Below are positions 1 to 10,859 of a DNA stretch of 64,000 nucleotides, piece after piece. Position numbers and translations under genes: made by a program. The notes beneath the pieces were generated by a model. It was not told the origin of the DNA. It did not search any database and saw only the letters and a list, made by a program, of their open reading frames with translations. The DNA lies in the NCBI RefSeq assembly GCF_003589595.1, contig NW_020654748.1:4108017-4172016 (forward strand). The letters are read 5' to 3'. The stretch is from Hyposmocoma kahamanoa. Its lineage: Eukaryota; Arthropoda; Insecta; Lepidoptera; Cosmopterigidae. Every line of letters starts with the position of its first letter. Position 1 is the first letter of the stretch.

Positions 1-1547
1 GAAGCACTCGAAGGCTGCCGAGGCATTCCGGAGACTGCCGGCTCGGTATCCCAGAGCTTACTGCATCTTTGTTTTTGTAGCTGCGACCAATATAATTGAA
101 ATTCCAACTACAATGCCGTAACTTTAAGGTATATAATTGAAAATTTACCTGACGTGCAGTCACGTCAGTGGGCGCCCGGTTTAACACGGAATCGGCTTAA
201 GACTGTCAGAAAAAGCTAAACGTCGCCCTTATTATATGGACATAAGAATTTTTCTAGTTAGCTTACGATACCGTATCGATAAGTACGGTGACACCCAAAA
301 TTCTAGTATTATGCTTAGGTCATCGAAATTACTAATAATGCTGGTCGCTGTGATCTATGAGCTCATTTTATTACTCAAATGCTACGTTAGCTATGTTAAT
401 TTCCTCGCAGATAGGTCAGAATTCACAGTTACAGGCAGTTGTAGGCACTACAAGCAAATTAAAATTGACATTTCGTGTGGTAAGGTGGGGCATTACGGGC
501 AAAATTGAATCATGTCGTTGTTTACTTTACTCGTAACTTGGTGGCCCTCAATGCAGACAGTATATACTTTTCCCATTAATTATTCTCAGAGATGGAGAAA
601 TAAGTTACAGAGTTTAAGAATGTGAAGATTTTAATCTAATTTCCTTTTCTACGTTATACAAAGATTTGATACTCCTTCCTATAGCGTCTTAAAAATACAA
701 TGTTCCGATGGCAAGTTCATATATTGTAAGTGACTCAACAGTTAAACAACTAAAAGCACGTTTTAGGAAATACACAAAAATAACACCGTACCCATCTATT
801 TAGTTTAGGTAAAATATGTTAACTGAAGTCTTAACACTTTAGGGCAGTGTAAGATATCGATGTAGAAAGTTCTGGGTTTTTTGTATTACCAACTGTGAGC
901 TTGTACCTACCACAATTCTCATAAAAATACACGAAAATAGCATCCAAAATATAAAATAATTATGCACTTTAAAATTTATCTACGTTAACATTATTTAAAA
1001 TAATATTGTAGAAAAAAATGCATATTATATAGTCTGTTAATTTAATCTACGAGTAAAAAAAACTTAATATTCACATAAATGCAGTAAATATGTTTGAAAA
1101 TTTCGTGTCTCTGTGTTTATTTAACTGCTTTTCTTAAAAAATGACGAAATTAAATTGTGCTTGATAAAAGACTCAAAATTTATTTCTATTTAATGGTAAA
1201 AAAAAGTGTCTGGTTAACTATGAAGGTGTGTTCGACTGTATACATTCTATATGTTTTGCATATGTAAGTTCATGATGCATGCTGTCGATGTATCAAACAA
1301 ATAAGTATATCAAGCGCTACTTATTCTAATTACATAACATATATTTTAACTTGCATAACTAATCACTTAGAAACTTCTAAGCAAATCATAATTAAGTATT
1401 ATCTTTGCTCGGCTAACGTCAATCAGCTGTTATGTTACATAACGTATCACACCTGCATATAAAATTCAATCTAACAGATCGCGCTTCTTCTATCTTTAAT
1501 TTGTTACTGACCGACACGTATCTATTTAAAGTTAATGTGTGTTTCGT
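1..1547. other. AT-rich stretch, no gene recognised
   Basis: No recognisable gene or repeat family. The first 60 bases are GC-richer and could be the end of an element lying outside the window. Positions 149-168 hold a short perfect palindrome, two TGACGTG half-sites in inverted orientation around CAGT. A 90-codon open frame at 236-508 has no recognisable domain and sits in AT-rich sequence, so I do not call it a gene. Confidence 0.6.
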
Positions 1548-1585
1548 CATTAGTTACTACAATCGAGCTATTGTAGTAACTAATG
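1548..1585. repeat. Perfect 16-bp inverted repeat (hairpin)
   Basis: Arms 1548-1563 and 1570-1585 are exact reverse complements around a 6-nt loop, CGAGCT. No terminal duplication or wider element is visible. It may be a snap-back duplication or the remnant of a small MITE. Confidence 0.8.
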
Positions 1586-1730
1586 ATAGAATCGATTTGG
1601 TGCAACTTTAGGTCGATTCCGTCATCCGACTATGTTTTTGGACATTGCCGTTTCAGCTTGTGCTTTTAAAATGTCAGTATAATTATGTCAGATTTTCCGC
1701 GAAAAATGTCAGTAAATGAAACAATTTAAG

Positions 1731-1777
1731 CAACGTTTGCATCGCTGTTAAAAGTCGTCGTCTTTAACGACTCTAAG
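1731..1777 (-). mobile_element. Family O MITE remnant
   Basis: Shares the subterminal motif GTTTGCATCGCTG and the following AAAAGTCGTCG with the end of the larger family O element at 18408-19392. Only one terminus is present. Confidence 0.45.
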
Positions 1778-2186
1778 ATCTGGTAGTATGGCCAATTAAT
1801 CGCCTTAGACTGTCCGGAAGGGAAGGGCGCAAAATTTTATTATTATTTTACAATATCTTTTTCCTCTAATAAAGTTCAACTGAATTGTTTAGGATAGTAA
1901 AAAAAAATAGTTTATTTTCTCTCATTATGTACATGGATACACTTAAACTGCCCTGTGTTTATGATTAATACTAAGGTTCTAGCTCCAGTGACGGACAAGC
2001 ACTACTGTTCGACATAATTTTTTAATTAATTTTTATAAGTTTGAGGACAAAACTTTCTATCATATTAACACGTTTCTTATTGGTGTTCATTCTTGGTGAG
2101 TGTCGATTACTGGTTAGTTCATTAGTGGATTTTTCGTGTCCATTACTGGCGATTGAGAGTAATTCTAGTTTACGTTCAGTGTAGTA

Positions 2187-2442
2187 GATCTTCGTGAAAG
2201 AGTTCGTGCAGGGCAGTAGTGCCACCTTAGCAATTTCTGCCATAAAGCAGAACCTCATTGCTGGTGAAATTAAAGATACATGGGACTTGTCAGATCATGT
2301 TTTAAGTGACGAGCGCAGTGTTAACGCTCCTCAAATCTTTTCGATTTAAAGTTCTGAGAGGCATTGCAAATGTTATGGACAGACGTGTCACTTAACATCC
2401 GGTACACGATTAATTCGTACCGTCACTTGTTATCAGAAAAAA
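2187..2442 (+). mobile_element. SINE-A copy, near full length
   Basis: Near-complete member of the window's commonest repeat. Recognised by ordered blocks: GTGAAAGAGTTCGT, CATGGGACTTGTCA, CGATTTAAAG, ATGGACAGACGTGTC and a short A-rich 3' end. Relative to other copies it lacks the stretch after the AAGCAG block. I see no clear A or B box, so it may be a LINE-derived non-autonomous element rather than a tRNA SINE. Confidence 0.8.
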
Positions 2443-2901
2443 CTGAAAAGGTCATGGAACATCTTACGGAACACAAAAAATTTTTAAAGTCAAACAGTGA
2501 TAACGGCATTATATCTTACACTTATACGCTGTGTCCAAAATATAATGTTGATTAACGATATACCAATGAACCTATTATACCAAGTACAGCTTAGGAGAAA
2601 GCGCAAAAGATCACCCATAATGGGAGAACGCAAATCATGCTCCATTTGAGTATCAGCTCAAATTAAGACATGTTTGGGTGGGAAGTTATGCAACGTGGAA
2701 GAATTTGTGATATAACGAAAATAGGCAATAAATTCATTACCGGTATAAACTGAAACGGTTTTGGTAAACAGCTGTGGGAAACAGTTCAATTTCATATCCG
2801 TTCCGTATTTCTGGAAGTAACAAATGTTTAATTGTGGAGCACGTTGCTGGTTCATATTTTATATACTCTTGCATGTTCAATGCTTATTTGTTTTTTTTTT
2901 T

Positions 2902-3275
2902 AAACGCACAGATTCATAGTCCCGCACTAGGGTAACCATGTATAGCAGATGCCATGGACACACACCAGTGGCGAGGCGTCCACGTAACTCGATTCCCACC
3001 GGCTTGACTAAAATTGTCCACGTATTCAAATATTAAAATTACTACATTTTGCGCTTAATTTTACGTGTAGAATAATTAACCAGTGAAGTAAAGTGTACTA
3101 GTAGTATCTTGTGTGCTAAAAAGTTTGTTAAGGCAAGTGTTCTTTGTTTTGCTCCGGTTTTACTAAAGACAATTTTCACGCCTTGCTACTGACACACACA
3201 TGGACAACCACAAATTACACCAACTCACGAGCTATTTGTCCCGGCCCGGCAATCGACCCGGGACATCTGCGTTTT
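2902..3275 (-). mobile_element. SINE-B copy split by a hAT-like MITE
   Basis: Minus-strand SINE-B. The tail (GGGACTATGAATCTGTGCG on the minus strand) lies at 2902-2965; the body and B-box region are at 3192-3275. The split is a 226-bp insertion. The tRNA-like head is cut off just upstream of the B box (CGGGTCGATTGCCGGG on the minus strand), so pol III transcription is unlikely. Confidence 0.85.
2966..3191. mobile_element. hAT-type MITE, 226 bp
   Basis: Starts CAGTGGCGAGGCGT and ends with the inverse of CAGTAGCAAGGCGT: 14-bp terminal inverted repeats with two mismatches. It is flanked by an 8-bp duplication, ACACACAC (2958-2965 and 3192-3199). An 8-bp duplication with a CAGNG terminus is diagnostic of hAT transposons. 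The duplication is low in complexity, but it restores SINE-B exactly when the insert is removed. There is no coding capacity, so it is non-autonomous. Confidence 0.85.
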
Positions 3276-3454
3276 AGTTTTTTATTTCTAAATATGTAAC
3301 TGTTTGTGTATATCTGATAAGTAAATAAAAAATAGCATTAAATCATTATTCACCTGGTAAATTTTTTAAATAATCATAATTATATTATGTTTTTCTTTTT
3401 AAATGTAATATAAACGTACCCTTGATTGCATCATCCAAAGCTTGGTATTTTTGT

Positions 3455-3540
3455 CTAGTAAATGCCTACTCACTCTAGTCTTGAACAATCCTAAATTGCG
3501 TCTTTTGGAAACAAAAGTTACTATTTAGGGCTATTCAATT
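3455..3540 (+). mobile_element. Family S remnant
   Basis: Matches the interior of family S at 47170-47600 through AATGCCTACTCACTCTAG and the following TTGAACAATCCTAAATTG. Short and diverged. Confidence 0.5.
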
Positions 3541-3825
3541 CAATTAAATACAATGATGCCGGCAGTGTTCTTTTGCGACACGAATTATCATGTTAAGTCA
3601 ATGACGTAAGGCTGGAGTGTTCTGAATTTTCTAGAAGTCCGAAGTAACAGTGTGAGTGGGACGAAATTGTAAAGTTACGCACAGTCTTCGGAACGTTTCA
3701 GCTGTCGCTGGACAGCTTCCTTTGTTCGCGTTACCACAAGTGCTTATGAACTTGCTAAAAGAAACTCCCTTTGCCCGACATTACGTAATCTAAATGATGT
3801 AATTACTTTCTTAGATATATTTTAT

Positions 3826-4015
3826 TGATAGATAGATAGATTAAACGTTTATTCAATAACAAATCCACGCAGAAACAAACATTTACAATTACTTAACAAG
3901 TTATAAGCGCATGATGCGCAATTTTTATCTTTTTGACAATCTTCTAGATCAAGACTGCATAATGCTGCTGTGGGTAATGAAAGATCTGATATACGACTCG
4001 GAGGGAAATTGTTCA
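3826..4015 (-). mobile_element. LINE 3' end with (ATCT)n tail, minus strand
   Basis: On the minus strand the order is AATAAACG, TTTAATC, then (TATC)4 at 3827-3842. The same order (polyadenylation-like AATAAA, GTTTATCTATC) occurs at 4195-4236 and 36960-36992, so I read it as the 3' terminus of one LINE family. The 5' extent (to about 4015) is uncertain. Confidence 0.45.
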
Positions 4016-4084
4016 TTAAAATAATAAATAAATGTTTATAGTATTAGACCTTTATTAGATCTTTCATTACAAATAACTTCTAGA

Positions 4085-4236
4085 TTTAGAACCTCTCGTT
4101 GGTTCTAACTGAAAACCAGCGCTTTATGGAACTTAGACATATGTTCAGACAAAAATGTCTTATTTTTCCTATTGTATTCAATCTGTATTTGTGTCATACT
4201 ACTGAATAAAGTGTTTATCTATCTATCTATATTAAG
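4085..4236 (+). mobile_element. LINE 3' end with (ATCT)n tail, plus strand
   Basis: Ends ACTGAATAAAGTGTTTATC followed by (TATC)n. This is the same 3' signature as the opposite-strand copy at 3826 and as the 3' end downstream of the LINE ORF remnant at 36291-36478. No coding sequence remains. Confidence 0.5.
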
Positions 4237-4954
4237 TATGTTTATGCTATATTAATACCGTATAAATTAACTATCAAACCTGTTTAGCCCAATGGTTGAT
4301 TGGTAGAGAATGCCTTATGGCGTTAAGTCCGCCATTTGTACATTATTGAATTGTGTAAAAAGATTAACTAAATAAACAAATGTAACACAAAACGACTCCT
4401 CCGAAGAACAAAGTCCGATGTGATTATATAGCGAAAAGAGGATAAGTACGTTACGAGAATAATTTCGTTATTCAAACTAAGGCTTACGTAAAGGTGTTTT
4501 GAATATTTATATATCTTATTTCGTTTCGGAAATATGAAATCGAACAACGGTCAATCTGACATCCACAGCGAAGAAGAAAGAACGAAATGTATTATGTCCT
4601 GAGAACAAGTCTTGCACATAGATCTTTGTTCTCGGGTGAGTCGAAAAGCACATAGAACATAAATTAGTATTACATAATACATTAGCTATAGTAATACATA
4701 AGCTATTATTTGAATTAAAGGTCATGAAGTAAGATTTGTTATCTACACTGTCGCATCAGGTATAAGCTATAATGATAGCTGTAAGTTGGGAATAAATAAA
4801 TAAAAATAGATAGAAGTTTGTATAAATTACACTTGAATTTGTGGTGAGCCATATCTAAGTATTTAAACTATGCGAACACATTAAAATTCTTTATTGAAAA
4901 CCATTTCAACCATTGTACAAATCAAGTGCATGGAAAACTATACCTTAAGTCAGT
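4237..4954. other. No gene or repeat recognised
   Basis: AT-rich. The minus-strand open frame at 4516-4725 (69 codons) has no recognisable features. Confidence 0.5.
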
Positions 4955-5268
4955 ACCACAGCGTTCGTAATGGCGGCCTAATGACCAACCGCCTCTCAAG
5001 CAGAGGGCCTTGGGTTCAAATCCGGGATCGAGTTTCTCAGATTTGCGAAATTTAATTTGAAATTTTTCATGGGCTTTTCGGTGACGGAAAACATCGTGAC
5101 GAAACCTCAACGTCCAAGAAAGTTCACAACACTCGGAAAATGTGTAAAGTCCCCAACCCGCTTTAGGCTAGTGTGGCGGATATTGGCATAAACCCTCATC
5201 TGAGAGGAGACCTGTGCCCAGCAGTGCGACGTATAAATGGGTCAATGATTATTGATGATGATGGTGCA
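4955..5268 (+). mobile_element. SINE-D, full-length lepidopteran tRNA-derived SINE
   Basis: tRNA-like head with a B box GGGTTCAAATCC at about 5014-5025. The body contains GACGGAAAACATCGTGACG, and the 3' part contains CTGTGCCCAGCAGTG before a TGATGATGATG tail. This matches the widespread lepidopteran SINE type (Metulj-like, from memory of the consensus). It is the only essentially complete copy in the window. Confidence 0.85.
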
Positions 5269-5333
5269 TAGAAAATTCCACAATTGGAATGGTATGTAGT
5301 GGATATAACGATATAAAAACAATATGCAGCAAC

Positions 5334-5621
5334 CATTGACTTACAATTATATGGACGTCGGGTCCGCGCTAAAAAGTGTCCGAACTTATAGGGCGTTAAA
5401 ATCGTATACATAGCGTCATTCACGCTTTAGTCTTCACGTTTGTTCGAGTGACAGCGAAGCAAGCAAAATTAGACAGTACTGCGATGACATTACAATTTAA
5501 ATTCAACGTTTTAGCTTTTTCGTATTCCTTTACATGTCACTACGTTTAAATAGGTTGACTTGGGACATTTTTTTCGTGGTTTTTGTATTAGACCCGTCGT
5601 CCATTTATTTATAAGTCAATG
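5334..5621. mobile_element. Family G hAT-type MITE, copy 1 (288 bp)
   Basis: Terminal inverted repeats begin CATTGACTTACAA and run about 30 bp. Flanks are GCAGCAAC (5326-5333) and GCACCAAC (5622-5629), an 8-bp target duplication with one mismatch. The second copy at 38532-38746 has a perfect 8-bp duplication and shares the interior. Confidence 0.85.
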
Positions 5622-5639
5622 GCACCAACAGTGTGTTTT

Positions 5640-7575
5640 ATAAGTTAAGCAAATAACAAGAAATGTATAACAGGATCTGTATCAACAATTTATATTTTAT
5701 GAATGGATTTATTTTTTTTGTGAACATTTAATGTATACAGATTGTATCAAATTGCGGAATGTTACGTAAATTTCCTACTCCGGAGCCATGTATCAAGTCA
5801 CGTCCTCGTACAATAGATAAGGGATACTCACGAAATCGTCTCGATTTCGGACTTCGATAACTGTCTTTAAAATATTATTAATTTATTGAATCATGTAACC
5901 AATTTGATATGCACCGCGATATCAAGTCAAAGTCGTGACCGACACAATGCGATTTGTAAAAGAGTCATTGGACCAATCGATTTTCTAATCGATATGTTTT
6001 ACAGTGAAGTAACTATTACTGTTGTCGAAACTGTCTTAGATGTCCTTACATGGATTTGAGATCTCGGGATATTGCGAAAGGTCGGAGAAGGCAAGCCTTA
6101 GATAGAATTCGCGATATCTGGTCACATTAAAGAAACAAAACCACAAACAATGGTTTCGCCTACACTATAGACAATTAAGCTAATAATTGTGACCTATGTC
6201 GACACCTGGAGCGAATATTATCAATGCCATATTAGGATCGTTTAACTACCGGTTGCCAAGCATAATCCTGATTCACGACTTGATTATGCTTATCAATTAC
6301 GGTTCTCGCCTACACAGACTCAATTGCTCGCTGTATTCAATTGTTACAACTTTATGGCTGTGATAATAATCCTTTAACTCATCAGAGCCATGCGTCTGAA
6401 TTTCGAAATATGCAGAAATTTTTGGTCAAATTGGAATAGGACACTTTAAAGAGCTTGTTTAAATAGCTGTATGTAGATTATTGTAGTCAGATTATTTTCG
6501 CAACAAATGTCTACGTGATGGAACTCGGATATTGTGGGTTGAATCTCGAAAGTGAGATGACGGTGACGTGAGCTCCAGTTCTGAGACAAATTGGCAAACA
6601 AAACAAACGTATTACGTTCTGGGATAAGTACACCATGTAACGAGCTCTCGACACACGTTGATTGACAATGAATCACTTCCTCTTGACACATACAATAGTC
6701 AAAATAATACGGGAAGTAATTTTGTTATTGTAATGTGTTAAATAATAATTTTCAGCGAAATCTATTAGAGACTGGAATATGATGGAATATGACATTAGTC
6801 GAAGAGAAATTCACAGGTTATTTAGTCTATCTTTTTAGGAGGATCTGCCTTACGAATGAGTAATTTTGTAATCAATTTGACGATTTCAAGAGTAATTTGC
6901 TTACCTTTGAAGAAAAGATATTTTACCTTTTGTTATTTGCTTTAAGTAAATAAATATACAGTTGGAGTAAAGTGGATTTGTTTTTTTTATAGTGTTATTG
7001 TTTGGGATTACTTTTGCAAAATAAATGAAATATTGTTTGGAGAGTTTCTGTTACGTGAGTTGTTGTTTTTTATTGCTTTCTTTTTTTGAAATTCAGACTG
7101 AAGGAACCTAAAATGTAAAATATATGACACCTTTGAAAGTATTATTTTATGTTTGAAAAAATATTATTTAAATTAAAAGATAAAAGATAGATAAAAGCAG
7201 CAGGATAAAGATAGATATAAACAGCAGGATTTTATTCTGAGAACAAATCAGATTGAAAGGGTTATCACAACTGGTTCACAGGAGTTAACTCAGGTCATTG
7301 CCCCATGACGGGCGACGGGTAAATAGTGCGTATCCTGGATGAGTCGACGTAGGAATGCAGGATGAAGGTCATATGCGCACGCGCCAATACCGCGCGGGTG
7401 AACGCGTGGGCCCATCTTCACTACTTGTTGGATTGACGATTATGTTATAAGCTGAAGCGAAGGAAAGTGCCGCAAGTATCAAGAAATTTTATTAAAAAAA
7501 AACCATGTGAAAATTATAATGATGGATAATCTACAAAGTGTTGTTAATAATTTCTACGCTAGTCTGTAATGTAAT
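5640..7575. other. No gene recognised; minor repeats only
   Basis: Mostly unique sequence. 6259-6290 has 10-bp inverted arms (AAGCATAATC). 7181-7232 is an imperfect 2x tandem of about 26 bp (GATAGATA...CAGCAGGAT). 7270-7435 is GC-richer, with several CGCG and GCGCAC clusters, but has no open frame or known motif. Confidence 0.5.
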
Positions 7576-7576
7576 G

Positions 7577-7745
7577 ACGAACATGTCGTGCTCTTGGTGG
7601 TAAGCGACACGCCTGTCCAACTACTAAGTCGCAGTGCCACTCAGAGCTTTAAATCGCTAAGACCTGAGGGGCACTGCCACTGCGTCCGTTATTTTGGAAC
7701 ATAAACTGACAAGTTCCATGTGCCTGCAATTTCGGCTTTTTGAAG
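7577..7745 (-). mobile_element. SINE-A, 3' two-thirds
   Basis: Minus-strand copy running from the 3' terminal GACGAACAAGTCGTG-type end through GCCACTCAGAGCTTTAAATC to CCATGTGCCTG. The 5' third is absent, the usual truncation for a retrotransposed copy. Confidence 0.8.
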
Positions 7746-8234
7746 GTATATTCAGTAATAATACCCAGTCCCGCTGGAAAGTCGATAGCATCAGTTCAAA
7801 TGACTATATTTCTCGTCTGGTATTCGGTCACGCGTGATGCGTTGTCAGTGAATGAATGTTTAGTGAAATGGTGACAATCAGTTTGTAACTTGTACCACGA
7901 CACTGGAAGTCGCCGCCTCCGTCGCATTCCACGACGCTTCCTCTGTCATTCATAGAACTTTTTTTATTGTTTATTCTACTGCTTATGATGATGAATGGCT
8001 TCTTGATAGGATAATTACAAATTTAGTCGCATTCGTCACATCTATACACTGTGCGCGTGATCCTTCTTCTAGTCGTGTTATGTGGACGGATAGTTTGCTG
8101 AGATTGTTATCAATTTTAATTCTGGTATCGGTTATGATTTAATAATTTTGTCATTAAGTCATCTTATTATTAACTCATGTTAACACTAATTAAGACGAAG
8201 ATTAACAAAAAATGAGGTAAGTTTTAAATATTAG

Positions 8235-8395
8235 ACAACGTCTGGAAATCGGAAACAACGACGGTACCATAAACGCCCAGACTCAAAACAATAAGAAATA
8301 AGTTTTCATACTTGACCCCGCCGGGATCGAGCCAGGCACCTCAGAGATGGCGATATCACGAAAATCGGCTTGCAAGGCACTCGATCACGGAGGTT
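8235..8395 (-). mobile_element. SINE-E copy
   Basis: Reverse complement of the SINE-E copy at 52020-52225. The tail block GGAAACAACGACGGTACC is followed by a tRNA-like head with B-box remnant GGGATCGAGCC (normally GGTTCGATCC on the sense strand), then the A-box side CACTCGATCACGGAGG. The B box is mutated. Confidence 0.75.
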
Positions 8396-8989
8396 ATCAA
8401 AAGATAAAGAATAGTAACAAAACGCAAACGTAAACATTTAAAGAATAATAACAGGTATAGTTAGATAAATTAGTTAAATGTTAAAAGATCAATTGCTTTA
8501 TCATCTCAGGCGTAATTACTTACAAAATAAGTGTGAAGTGATTTCAACATTGTTGGAAAGCCAAAGTGGTAAACACCTTCCGGCTAACAATAAGTGGACG
8601 TAAACAAATACGTACTCGTTACTTTATAGAGTCGTACTTCCGTATTATTGCGAGATTTCAAGAACAGGTCAAACAAAACGTTATAAGGCGGCTCATACCA
8701 TATATCTATAGAGTTTTCCTCTTTATATATAAATGAAATATTACTAAAGAACTGTGTGACGATGCAACCTCTTTCATCGTCATCACTTTATATTCATCCA
8801 TAAGCATATCCGTATGTAATTTAAGGTTCTATAGTACTGTACCTGTGTTTTTATACCATTGTTGTTGTTACAGCCTTTCCTTCTCCTTTCCTAACCTTTT
8901 CTTTGTTTTTACCTCTACAATAAAAATCTTGCAATAAAAATTTTGTACACCGAGCCTTCTGTTTAATTTCGCCAAGGCTAGGCTACAAC

Positions 8990-9250
8990 TGTGAGGTAAA
9001 TAAACCATTTATATGTGGGCACGTGTCTAATCTTAAGCGAGGATTTGGGCCATAGTCCGCCACGCTGGCCCTATTTGGGTTGGGGACTTCACACGTTTTC
9101 CGAATGTTGTGAACCTTCCTCGACAAGGAGGTTTCATCAAGATGTTTTCCTTTACCGAAAACGTCATGGTAAATTTCGCACACAAATTCCGAGAAACTCA
9201 GAGGTGCAAGCCCCAATTCGAACCCTCTGCCTAAGAGGAGGTAGGTCGCA
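8990..9250 (-). mobile_element. SINE-D copy, lacks 3' tail
   Basis: On the minus strand: head with GAACC/AATTGGGG B-box remnant, CTCAGAGTTTCTCGG, AAACATCTTGATGAAACC, and GTTGGGGAC-type 3' part. It ends before the CAGCAGTG block. Diverged from the copy at 4955. Confidence 0.75.
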
Positions 9251-9257
9251 ATATTAC

Positions 9258-9935
9258 CGTATTTGTGCACTACATCCGATTCCTATCAGTTCCGAATGCG
9301 AGAAAAGACGCTCCGAAATATCATAGAGATAATTTTATCTCTCGGTGTATAAGCGATAGTCGCGTTTTCTCGGATTCGATATGGACTTAGTGCACAAGCA
9401 TCTAGTATATAACCAGAAATAGAGACAAAATGTCATTTAATTTGTTTGAAAACTATTCTGCCATATCATTACTGGGACAACTGCGCTCCGATTGGCTAGC
9501 CCGAGTTCGAAACAATTGACGGGTATCGTCAATGGGTGTCGTCAACTGTTTCACCTCAAATCGACCAGTTAACTTGAGCTTTGCTATAATGGACAAAAAT
9601 TGCAAAATTACATATTTAATTACCGATGAAATGTGATTCCGTTTGTTTTGTAATAGATGTTTGTTAGAAATGTTATCTTTATTACAATAAATACAGAATA
9701 TTTTTTGGAATATACGGTGACGTACACACAGATCAGTAGTTGGCTTGTCTATATTTCAGTGCAAGCGAGAGTTGATATTTTGTAAGAGCTGTATCTCTTA
9801 TTTCGTCTCTATTTCTGGTTACATACTCGATGTGCACAAGCGACATCCAAAGTGGCTCCGAGTTTTCTAGACTTGTATAATCTCGGATTGGAAACGAATA
9901 CGAATCGTATGCTTTGCGTAAACGCGCTTAGTCTA
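9258..9935. mobile_element. Family C MITE, copy 1, split by a hAT-like MITE
   Basis: Ends GTATTTGTGCACTACATCCG and the inverse of GCGTTTACGCAAAGCATACG form imperfect terminal inverted repeats. The interior matches the copy at 23894-24308 through CAGTTCCGAATGCGAGAAA, GTGCACAAGC and GAACGAATACGAAT. Without the 434-bp insert and one duplicated 8-mer it is about 235 bp. Confidence 0.65.
9399..9832. mobile_element. hAT-type MITE, 434 bp
   Basis: Flanked by a perfect 8-bp duplication, TGCACAAG (9391-9398 and 9833-9840). Terminal inverted repeats are about 33 bp with only a few mismatches: CATCTAGTATATAACCAGAA against CATCGAGTATGTAACCAGAA. Removing the insert plus one duplication restores the family C sequence seen at 24199-24216. 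There is no coding sequence. Confidence 0.9.
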
Positions 9936-10391
9936 CAACGGCTGTGAAATTAATGAAACGAAATGAAGAGTACTAAATTGTACATGAAAAATGTTCGATT
10001 ACGTATCATCCATCGGATTTTAATTGACCTACATGTTTTCATTATTTTCGCATCATAGTTGGACGTCTTAAATAAAAACCGCGCCTCCTAAGATGCGTAT
10101 CACATCTAATAAGGTAAGTACGACACGTTTGGCTGGTGGCATTTAGAGGCACCGTCCGAAGATTTCGACAGTGAAGTTCCCATGCGTTGAGTTATGTAAT
10201 TACTTAGCAAAAGACTAAGTTGCCTGTTGGTCTTTTGACCTCGGGCAACTAAATATCAGTTGAGCTCGTGTCCCCCGTTGCGTACGTTTCGTGGATTATT
10301 ATTATTATTGTTATTATCCATCTTATTTATATAAAAGATAGAAGGTGGTAACACACATTGGGGTTGAAATATTAGAACTAAAGCCATTTTA

Positions 10392-10836
10392 TCGAGTTCT
10401 TAGGTTTTCGCGATTGTTACACATAGGAAATGAAACTATTTCTTTCCGGATTTAAATCGCGTATATTTGTTTTTTCCAAACAGACGTAAGACTGCAGTAC
10501 TAATTAATATGTTTTACTTTATTCTAATTTCTATTATTAATTAATAATAAATTAAACTTAATAAAAATTCATTCAATAAAATAATTTGTAAAACTTAATG
10601 TAGCGTAAATTGGAATGATTTGTTTGTAAAATTAAAAATAAGGTATTTAATTAATAACTATTGTAACTATAGTGAAAAAAATAGGGTGGTTTGCATCAAT
10701 ATTACACATAACTGGTTGAAGACTGTACCACCTCAGTCAACCGTGACCATGGGACCTGTAAAGGGCCAGAAACGTCGGTTTGTTTGAAAAAACAAATACA
10801 CGCGATTTAAATCCGGAAAAATAGTTTCATTTCCTA
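10392..10836 (+). mobile_element. Family F, longest copy (445 bp)
   Basis: Inverted repeats of about 85 bp: the left end begins TCGAGTTCTTAGGTTTTCGC and the right end stops at TTTCATTTCCTA. The left end carries about 37 bp absent from the right. AAGCCATTTTA is duplicated at 10381-10391 and 10837-10847 (up to 14 bp if ambiguous bases are counted). The AT-rich centre is shared with 34271-34628. The motif CCATGGGACCTGTAAAGG is near 10747-10764. Confidence 0.85.
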
Positions 10837-10859
10837 AAGCCATTTTAATTGGATTCCCG

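Noticed and set aside
236..508. 90-codon plus-strand frame near the window start
   Set aside because: AT-rich, no domain, no codon bias and no supporting context.
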